A stretch of 64,000 nt of DNA from a virus. Below, in pieces: positions 58,794-64,000 of this stretch. The notes beneath the pieces are model-generated. The model was not told the origin of the DNA. It was given only the letters and a program-made list of their open reading frames with translations, and searched no databases. Both the position numbers and the translations under genes were made by a program. The stretch spans positions 124,001 to 188,000 of the IMG/VR virus record IMGVR_UViG_3300024308_000188. The stretch is one strand, 5' to 3'. The stretch's first letter is position 1. Every line of letters starts with the position of its first letter.

Positions 58794-59600
58794 ATGTTTT
58801 TCACAAACTCAAATCCGTATATGACCGCTACTGAAGCCAAAGTGAACTTGAATCCAAAGGGATTTATTTTGGTTGAACAGCAGGTAAGTGCCGAAGAAGT
58901 ACATCAAACTCTTTTAGATCGTTACCGTGATAAAGATGGTGATGGTTACTTAGATATTAATCCTGACGAACTTTTAAGCGACAACTTTAAATATAAAGAG
59001 TTGATTCGTAGTGATAACGCCACTAAGTATGGCCTTGAAAATCGTGTACCTGCCAACATGATTCACATTGTTGAAAATGCACGTTACACAGCTAAAACTT
59101 GTTTGGAAGTTATTCGTAATAAGTTTGGCGGCTTCACACCTAACAGTTGGTATCGCGGCCCTGAAGTTGAGTACATGGCTACCTATAAAGACGGCTTTAG
59201 TAAATACGTTACAAAGTCTTATCGTCGCAGCAACAACAGTGAGCCTACAGCCGCTGAATTAGTTACCATAATTAATTCAACTATGTATCATCGTGATTTA
59301 GTTCGGAATGCACTGAATTCAAAAACTCACACGTATGCGATTATTTTAGAACTTTGGGATCGCTATTACGCTGGCAAGCAGCATCCGTTAGGTGAAGCTG
59401 TTGATCTTGAAGTTACTAAGAGTGGAAGTAATGGCTCATTGTTTAACTGGATCAAAAACGACAGTAAGATTCAGTACGATCAGTTGATTCTGGAATTTCA
59501 CAAACCAAATATGGGTGCATTTACTGGTTGGGTTCATATTAGCACAACGGAAACCGCACGTACTGGTAAAAAGAATCGGTTGAGCGCATTCAGCATTTAA
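58794..59600 (+). CDS. endolysin, M15-type D,D- or L-Ala-D-Glu peptidase, with Ca-binding-like motif
   Basis: Cleaves peptidoglycan cross-links for lysis. The C-terminal half has M15-family zinc residues: H197 and D204 in KQHPLGEAVDLEV and H248 in GWVHIS; E234 of LILEFH would be the catalytic base. The N-terminal part has DRYRDKDGDGYLDINPDE (43-60), an EF-hand/dockerin-like DxDxDG site. T5 endolysin, an M15-family enzyme, is Ca-activated, which makes this motif informative. A roughly 60-residue insert (about 128-190) lies between the NSWYRGPEVE helix and the zinc motif. The small membrane-protein gene lies just downstream. Confidence 0.82.
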   Translation: MFFTNSNPYMTATEAKVNLNPKGFILVEQQVSAEEVHQTLLDRYRDKDGDGYLDINPDELLSDNFKYKELIRSDNATKYGLENRVPANMIHIVENARYTAKTCLEVIRNKFGGFTPNSWYRGPEVEYMATYKDGFSKYVTKSYRRSNNSEPTAAELVTIINSTMYHRDLVRNALNSKTHTYAIILELWDRYYAGKQHPLGEAVDLEVTKSGSNGSLFNWIKNDSKIQYDQLILEFHKPNMGAFTGWVHISTTETARTGKKNRLSAFSI

Positions 59601-59603
59601 TAT

Positions 59604-59624
59604 ACGAGGCCGCAGCCTCGTTTC
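59604..59624 (+). terminator. hairpin after the endolysin gene
   Basis: ACGAGGC (59604-59610), loop CGCA, GCCTCGT (59615-59621), then TT. Perfect stem but short T-run; likely partial termination or mRNA stabilisation. Confidence 0.55.
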
Positions 59625-59639
59625 CTATTGGAGATTCTT

Positions 59640-59858
59640 ATGTTTGAGTATCAAACTCCTCAATTGTTTCAAGCCGATGATATTCGGGACTCTGAAACGC
59701 AAACACAAATTACTCGTCAGGGTGCAAGTTGTTGGACTGCTTCTCGTCCATTATCGCTTCCAAGTTTACGTACTCGTTTAAGTTTAGCTTGGAAAGTATT
59801 TACTGGACAAGCTGATGCTTTAGTGTGGCGTGGAGATCAGGGAAAACAAACAAAATGA
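59640..59858 (+). CDS. hypothetical protein, 72 aa, between endolysin and membrane gene
   Basis: ATG 59640 follows GGAGATTC; TTG 59628 is less likely. Basic C-terminal half. ATGA overlap with the next small membrane gene. Possibly lysis-associated by position; no motif recognised. Confidence 0.75.
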   Translation: MFEYQTPQLFQADDIRDSETQTQITRQGASCWTASRPLSLPSLRTRLSLAWKVFTGQADALVWRGDQGKQTK

Positions 59859-59983
59859 TGTATATGAAAAAGATGAATCCTTTTATTCGTGCTGTACTTA
59901 TTTACATTGCAAGTACAATTGTAGTATCTACTTTACTCGTGGCAAGCAACGCACTCAGTTATGTAGCAAAAGAACTAGATTAA
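59855..59983 (+). CDS. small single-span membrane protein, 42 aa, possible holin
   Basis: Too short for most ORF finders but well supported: an ATGA overlap with the previous stop, a short basic head (MMYMKKMNPFIR), one hydrophobic helix (about 13-31, VLIYIASTIVVSTLLVA) and a polar tail. Located two genes after the endolysin, so a pinholin-like or lysis accessory role is plausible. ORFs in the other frames here look spurious. Confidence 0.68.
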   Translation: MMYMKKMNPFIRAVLIYIASTIVVSTLLVASNALSYVAKELD

Positions 59984-59998
59984 AGGTTACGGCACTCT

Positions 59999-60514
59999 AT
60001 GACTTCAGATCAATTTTGGACAATTTACAACATGATCAAGGCCAAGCCTGTAATAAGTAAAAGTGTACATGCTGTGCATGACGTCTTGTGTGGTAGCCTG
60101 TCTGTTAGTGAATCCGCTGCTAAATATGGTGTGAGTATTCCAGTTGTTTTTGATGGTGTAAAGCGCTACACTAAATATCACGCTGATTTATGTATAGCCT
60201 ATGGTTATTCGGATCGTGAGATAATTCAGTTACGTATTGCTTCATCTTCGCGTGATTGGATTTTAATGCAACGTCCGTTTGCTGCACGTAATTATAAATT
60301 TGTTGCTGAGCTTGCGTTAAAATCTGATCCAAACGCGAAAACGGCAATGATAGACAACTTTATTGCAAGCGTGATTAAACTTGTTAAACAAAACAAGTGC
60401 ATTCAACCTGATGTGAAGTTAAGGGCTTTAGTTTACAGTTGGCACAGCATTCCAGCAATGGATGCGTTAAACTCTTTGGAATTGAAACCTCAACCGCAGC
60501 AATTAGTCTGTTAA
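59999..60514 (+). CDS. HTH DNA-binding protein, 171 aa
   Basis: Starts 15 bases after the membrane-protein stop. A helix-turn-helix is clear at about residues 32-58 (GSLSVSESAAKYGVSIPVVF), like KorB/TrfB-type and resolvase-type HTHs. The rest is helical. Probably a phage transcription regulator of late or lysis genes; the target is unknown. Confidence 0.82.
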   Translation: MTSDQFWTIYNMIKAKPVISKSVHAVHDVLCGSLSVSESAAKYGVSIPVVFDGVKRYTKYHADLCIAYGYSDREIIQLRIASSSRDWILMQRPFAARNYKFVAELALKSDPNAKTAMIDNFIASVIKLVKQNKCIQPDVKLRALVYSWHSIPAMDALNSLELKPQPQQLVC

Positions 60515-60527
60515 AGGAATTAATTTA

Positions 60528-60734
60528 ATGTCAACAAGCTCTAATGTTCCACCGCATCCAGAAATTAAATATTTCCCCACTGGAAATTCACGATTGCGCC
60601 CTCACACTTTAGAAGATGGCACTGTTTTGCTTGTATATCAAATTGAGTTGGCTTCAAATATGAATCAAGTTAAAATATATCGTGACGCCACTGTGCAAGA
60701 TTTATCTCTTAATATTCCTCTTGTAAAAAACTAG
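60528..60734 (+). CDS. hypothetical protein, 68 aa
   Basis: Follows AAAGGAATTAA. Proline-containing beta-rich protein (TLEDGTVLLVYQIELASNMN). No family recognised. Confidence 0.75.
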   Translation: MSTSSNVPPHPEIKYFPTGNSRLRPHTLEDGTVLLVYQIELASNMNQVKIYRDATVQDLSLNIPLVKN

Positions 60735-60749
60735 AAAAGGAAATCAATT

Positions 60750-61271
60750 ATGAAAATTTTGGTATCTTTAAATAAAAATAAACCTAAGTCTTTTCCTCAG
60801 AAAAGTGCTCAAGTAATTTGCGGCTTTCCTGGAATTGGTAAAACTCATTTCTTCAATCGCCAGCAAGAGTTGGGATTTACTGTTATGGACAGCGATAGTT
60901 CAAAATTCCCTAAAGATGATTTTCCGGCAAATTACATTAAACACATTGAAGAAGCTCGTTACCAGTGCGATTATTTACTCGTTAGTTCGCATGATGCTGT
61001 ACGCCAAGCTTTGGTAGATGCTGGAATTGAATTCACTTTGATTTATCCAGAAAAGAATTTAAAAGTAGAGTACATGCAGCGTTATGCTAAGCGTGGATCT
61101 CCAAAAGAATTCTTAACCATGATGAACAAGAACTGGGCAAATTTTTTAACCAGTTGTGTTGATCAACAAGGTTGCACTCATGTTGTGTTAAAAGCAAAAC
61201 AATTTATGTCGGATGTGATTGGCACACAGGAGAAAGTTGATGAATTTACAACAGATGAAAGTCAGGGTTAG
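60750..61271 (+). CDS. P-loop kinase-like NTPase, 173 aa
   Basis: P-loop GFPGIGKT at 25-32, then MDSDSSKF (46-53), typical of small nucleotide/nucleoside kinases and related phage P-loop proteins, and a possible lid region with YMQRYAKRGSPKEF (about 107-120). Substrate cannot be read. It overlaps the MazG-like gene by 32 bases, suggesting a shared nucleotide-metabolism role. Confidence 0.78.
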   Translation: MKILVSLNKNKPKSFPQKSAQVICGFPGIGKTHFFNRQQELGFTVMDSDSSKFPKDDFPANYIKHIEEARYQCDYLLVSSHDAVRQALVDAGIEFTLIYPEKNLKVEYMQRYAKRGSPKEFLTMMNKNWANFLTSCVDQQGCTHVVLKAKQFMSDVIGTQEKVDEFTTDESQG

Positions 61272-62112
61272 AAACTGGCTTACTAATTGTTTTGGTGTTG
61301 AACACACAAATGACAAAAGTGAACGCAGTTTTCGTTTTGCAGAAGAATGTGTAGAATTGTGTCAGGCTATAGGTTTATCGCGTGACCAAATGAATAGTAT
61401 TTTAGATCACGTTTATAGCCGACCAAAAGGTGAAGTAGATCAGGAAGCAGCAGGTACACTGATCACATTATTATCAGTGTGTGATTTGCATAGCGTTTCA
61501 CTTGAATCAATTTTTAAAAGTGAAATGAATCGCGCTGAAAATAATATTGAGGCTATTCGTGCTAAGCATAATACAAAACCTGCACATTTGGCCAAACATA
61601 TTTCTTATTCACAAAATCAAGAAATTTTAAATCGATCAAAGATAAAGCACGTTACTAAGAAATTGTGTGATTTCTTTAACGCACCTATTTCCTTTGCTTT
61701 TCACATGGGAACCGCATCTTCGGAATATTTCGCAATAAGTGTTAAATCTATTTCAGCAGTTATTCAGGCAGATCCTACATTGCTGGACATAAGGGTATAT
61801 AAAGAGTGGCGCGAAAAACAACCAAAACTGTTTTTCTTGGATTCTTATACCACTATAGAAAGAATCACCGGCATCTTTGAAGGCATTAAACTTGATAAGA
61901 AACAGACTAAATTTTGGGTAACTCGCATTGCACCAAACTCAAAAGATTTGAATAATATAGTAGAGCTTACGGAAGCTCTGGACTTGGACTCAATTGGTTT
62001 TTGCTTACAAGGAATTGCATTTCCAAAGGTTGTTCAGTGTGAGTTCGGTAGCCCTGTTCCATCAGACAATGAATACTTATTTATATTCAATAAACAAATA
62101 TTGAATGACTGA
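61240..62112 (+). CDS. MazG-like NTP pyrophosphohydrolase domain fused to a unique C-terminal domain
   Basis: ATG 61240 follows AGGAGAAAG; the TTG at 61219 is inside the site. Residues about 29-110 resemble all-alpha NTP pyrophosphatases: FAEECVELCQA (33-43) with the ExxE metal pair and EVDQEAAGTLITLLSV (65-80) with the second acidic set. Phage members hydrolyse dNTPs or (p)ppGpp. The remaining 180 residues (about 111-290) match nothing I recognise and may give specificity. Overlaps the P-loop gene. Confidence 0.78.
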   Translation: MNLQQMKVRVRNWLTNCFGVEHTNDKSERSFRFAEECVELCQAIGLSRDQMNSILDHVYSRPKGEVDQEAAGTLITLLSVCDLHSVSLESIFKSEMNRAENNIEAIRAKHNTKPAHLAKHISYSQNQEILNRSKIKHVTKKLCDFFNAPISFAFHMGTASSEYFAISVKSISAVIQADPTLLDIRVYKEWREKQPKLFFLDSYTTIERITGIFEGIKLDKKQTKFWVTRIAPNSKDLNNIVELTEALDLDSIGFCLQGIAFPKVVQCEFGSPVPSDNEYLFIFNKQILND

Positions 62113-62121
62113 GGGTAAATT

Positions 62122-62955
62122 ATGCAATCTTTTTTCCAATTTTGTACAAAATACCATGATGGAATGTGGCCTGATTTAATTTTGATCGGAAGTCAGATAT
62201 TCGGTCAAGTTAAGCCTGATGAATTCTTAAAAAGAGACGGTATAAACATTCCGAAACCTTGCACTTATTTAGATGTTGGTAACTTGCAGTTAGATGCTAG
62301 TTACTACAGGGAACAGGCTTTGACATCTAGCCTTCTTATAGGTCAAAGATCCGGTAAATCTTATTTGTTAAGAGCTTTAGTGAGCTATATATCTAGCTTC
62401 TCAGAAGAATTTAATTTAGGTCAGAATTCTACACAGTCAAAAGATTATTTTCATATTGATGTGCCGAATGCAAATGTTGAAGATCATGTAAGAAGTATAT
62501 GTGAAACTTTAACAGCCTTTAAAGCAGCCTTTACTGTGGAAATGTTTGAATCAGGAAATCAGACAGCTGCACGAATTCTAATGAATTCTGGATTCACCGT
62601 GGTTTTGTGTGATGGTATTCCAAATTCAGGAAACGCTGATTATTTTGAACTTGGAAGATGTATTGGTTATATATCTGAAGAGTTAGCTTGGAGATATAAA
62701 GCAGTAAAAAATAAATCAATGAATCCAATTGACCGACTTAATTCTTTAAAGATGTCGAGCATTGCACATAATGCACCTCTCTTTATTTCGATAAGTTCGG
62801 TTTTCGATGATGATACCTTTTTAAAATGTCGCGTTAATTTATTCATACGTCGCGCTACTTGGGAAGTCAACCCAAATATAAAAGGATCTTTACTTGGAGA
62901 GTTATTCATCGCAGATCCTACAGGAGCCATGCGTGATTTTGGATCACGAGTTTAA
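62122..62955 (+). CDS. intein-free terminase-ATPase-like paralogue, 277 aa
   Basis: Walker A is intact: LLIGQRSGKSYLLRAL (71-86), the same GQRSGKS as in the spliced terminase. Near the C-terminus RATWEVNPNIKGSLLGELF and then DPTGAMRDFGSR parallel terminase RPTWKMNPHI...GELI...DPIGAARDFGAE. An N-terminal SFFQFC... parallels the terminase NFLQFA. There is no RNase H-like nuclease domain. It therefore looks like a duplicated terminase ATPase without the nuclease, 13 kb from the terminase gene. It could be an alternative motor or a regulator. Confidence 0.8.
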   Translation: MQSFFQFCTKYHDGMWPDLILIGSQIFGQVKPDEFLKRDGINIPKPCTYLDVGNLQLDASYYREQALTSSLLIGQRSGKSYLLRALVSYISSFSEEFNLGQNSTQSKDYFHIDVPNANVEDHVRSICETLTAFKAAFTVEMFESGNQTAARILMNSGFTVVLCDGIPNSGNADYFELGRCIGYISEELAWRYKAVKNKSMNPIDRLNSLKMSSIAHNAPLFISISSVFDDDTFLKCRVNLFIRRATWEVNPNIKGSLLGELFIADPTGAMRDFGSRV

Positions 62956-62976
62956 ATTTACTTGTTGAAAAAAGAA

Positions 62977-63002
62977 AAGGGAACCGTAATGGCTCCCCTT
63001 TC
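62977..63002. terminator. bidirectional terminator between convergent genes
   Basis: AAAGGGA(A)CC ... GG(C)TCCC(C)TTT forms a nearly perfect stem with one mismatch and one bulge, with A- and T-rich flanks. It lies between the convergent genes ending at 62955 (plus) and 63003 (minus). Confidence 0.65.
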
Positions 63003-63467
63003 TCATATTGCTACGACTAATGCAAGTGCAGTAATTATTTTCAGTGTTATGCTTTCAATACTATTCCGCAATTGTTCTTCCCTTCTGCTTTCCCTTTCAT
63101 CATTCAAAACAACTTCCATTTTCAATGCTCTGTATTCTTCCAGCTCAGCAAGTTCACGTATTAAGTTTGCGCGTTGGACAGTTAATTCTAAAATTAAATT
63201 GGCCTGTTCCACAAGTGCTGCATTAGATTCAGCACTGATATAAGCTTGCTCTACTTTTACTAAGTCGTCAGGATCTACAAGTGCCCATGTTTTTCCATTT
63301 GCATCTTTATAACTTCCTACATCATGCGTGAAGGCTTCTGGAATACTCACAGGAGTTACTTCTTTGTGTACGAATTCTGCAATCTTTTTGGTCTGTATTT
63401 CTCTCGGCTCTGGCGCACTAGCACATCCAAAAAGAAACATTGATAAAACAATTAGAGCGTATTTCAT
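63003..63467 (-). CDS. lipoprotein with coiled coil and C-terminal span; unimolecular spanin candidate
   Basis: The start at 63467 follows a strong GGGGA, so the longer frame to 63533 is rejected. The 154-aa product begins with a lipoprotein signal peptide (MKYALIVLSMFLFGC, lipobox Cys at 15), has a periplasmic coiled coil (about 70-130), and ends in a hydrophobic segment (ITLKIITALALVVAI). A lipobox at one end and a membrane span at the other is the signature of a u-spanin, which fuses outer and inner membranes during lysis (T1 gp11 type). Length fits. It supports a Gram-negative host. Confidence 0.78.
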   Translation of the reverse strand: MKYALIVLSMFLFGCASAPEPREIQTKKIAEFVHKEVTPVSIPEAFTHDVGSYKDANGKTWALVDPDDLVKVEQAYISAESNAALVEQANLILELTVQRANLIRELAELEEYRALKMEVVLNDERESRREEQLRNSIESITLKIITALALVVAI

Positions 63468-63973
63468 TTCATTCCCCTGTTTTCTTCCCAAGCACGAAAT
63501 CCAACTAAACGAAGTGCATTGTACATTGCCCAAGATTTTCTGTCGGTTACGCCTTCAACAATTAAACCTATTTTAAAAATTAAGTCCGCATCTTTCTGCG
63601 TGTAAAATTGCCCTGATGGAGAAGGAATATCATTTCTATAAAGTAGATCATGAATAACCGATGCCTTTAGTCCACTACCAAATGGAGGAAACAGCGACCA
63701 TAGAAATCGAGGACTACTAATAAGATCAGATTCAAAACCTTCTCTTGCTGTTAGCGTTACGATCTTAAACTTACGCAACTTATTAGCTGTTGGAAGTATA
63801 GGGCAATTATTTTCTATGTCCCAACAAAAATCCATACTAAAATCTTCAAGTAAATTAAACTTGTAGCCGCCATCATGTGCTTGAATTTTCAAACTATCGT
63901 GAAATTTCGCAGAGAAGGCATTGGCTACAGAAATTTGCTCTGAATGTTTTACCAAGTAATTTTCTGTAGCCAT
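63464..63973 (-). CDS. DUF1353-family phage protein
   Basis: ATGA overlap with the spanin candidate (63464-63467). The 169-aa product shows the DUF1353 pattern: GFESDLISSPRFLWSLFPP, then KASVIHDLLYRND, and a later AMYNALRLVGFRAW. Family members are common in phages, often near lysis or tail genes; their function is not established. Follows GGAGATAG on the minus strand. Confidence 0.8.
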   Translation of the reverse strand: MATENYLVKHSEQISVANAFSAKFHDSLKIQAHDGGYKFNLLEDFSMDFCWDIENNCPILPTANKLRKFKIVTLTAREGFESDLISSPRFLWSLFPPFGSGLKASVIHDLLYRNDIPSPSGQFYTQKDADLIFKIGLIVEGVTDRKSWAMYNALRLVGFRAWEENRGMK

Positions 63974-63976
63974 TAA

Positions 63977-64000
63977 CTATCTCCGTTTTTTCATGCTTTC
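63977..64000 (-). CDS. end of a minus-strand gene, cut by the window edge (tentative)
   Basis: Reading the minus strand, codons ...ESMKKRR end at TAG 63977-63979, three bases before the DUF1353 gene. This would be the 3' end of another minus-strand gene; with only seven codons visible it cannot be confirmed. Confidence 0.3.
   Translation of the reverse strand, partial: ESMKKRR

Noticed and set aside
59830-60060. 76-aa ORF overlapping the small membrane gene
   Set aside because: Cys/Tyr-rich odd composition and no ribosome site; the 42-aa frame at 59855 has an ATGA overlap and a clean transmembrane helix.

Overview
The window is a dense, AT-rich stretch of a tailed double-stranded DNA phage genome (Caudoviricetes), probably a large virulent phage of a Gram-negative host. 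The evidence is a large terminase with an intein, a portal protein beside it, a DnaB-type helicase, both subunits of a type IIA topoisomerase, a FEN-type 5'-3' exonuclease, thymidylate kinase, a FliA-like sigma factor, UV-damage endonuclease, an M15-type endolysin, and an outer-membrane-style lipoprotein that looks like a unimolecular spanin. Almost all genes lie on the plus strand with short gaps or ATGA overlaps. No integrase, transposase or CRISPR array was seen. Roughly two thirds of the genes match no family I recognise.

Layout. 1-127 is the 3' end of an unknown gene. 128-2231 is an unusual locus: a tRNA-Gly(UCC), two or three tiny ORFs, a 110-aa gene, and two long non-coding stretches (128-524 and 1166-2231) packed with perfect inverted repeats. 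The second ends in an intrinsic terminator just before tmk and looks like a large structured RNA of about 1 kb. 2.2-24 kb holds tmk, the sigma factor, uvdE, a NADAR-domain gene, a 2OG-Fe(II) oxygenase-like gene, small membrane proteins and many unknowns. 24-34 kb encodes unusual low-complexity proteins: very acidic ones carrying a short SAP/LEM-like helical repeat, and very basic AKAPAKADKK-type histone-H1-like ones. 34.9-39.4 kb is the topoisomerase pair; 39.5-45.4 kb has HNH, zinc-binding, possible second sigma and helicase genes; 45.5-54 kb is the packaging and portal region; 54.4-63 kb holds FEN exonuclease, endolysin, small membrane protein, HTH protein, MazG-like pyrophosphatase and a terminase-like ATPase paralogue. 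The last kilobase is on the minus strand (spanin candidate and a DUF1353 protein).

Regulation. Nine copies of one composite element organise the plus-strand operons: a GTGTGTCAAAAA box, then a short inverted repeat and T-tract, then TATAAT, with 41 bp (42 once) from box start to -10 start. Several copies look like an intrinsic terminator fused to a sigma70 promoter. A second motif, [AT]CTGTAAAT, lies in five intergenic regions upstream of the acidic/basic protein genes, the portal gene and the gene at 54.4 kb, and is a candidate late promoter for the phage sigma factor. Many other gaps hold gene-specific perfect palindromes.

How the genes work together: tmk, the MazG-like protein, helicase, topoisomerase and FEN exonuclease supply and replicate DNA; UvdE repairs it; sigma-type proteins redirect transcription; terminase and portal package DNA; endolysin, the small membrane protein and the spanin candidate would carry out lysis. 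All function calls come from motifs read by eye. No database search was run.
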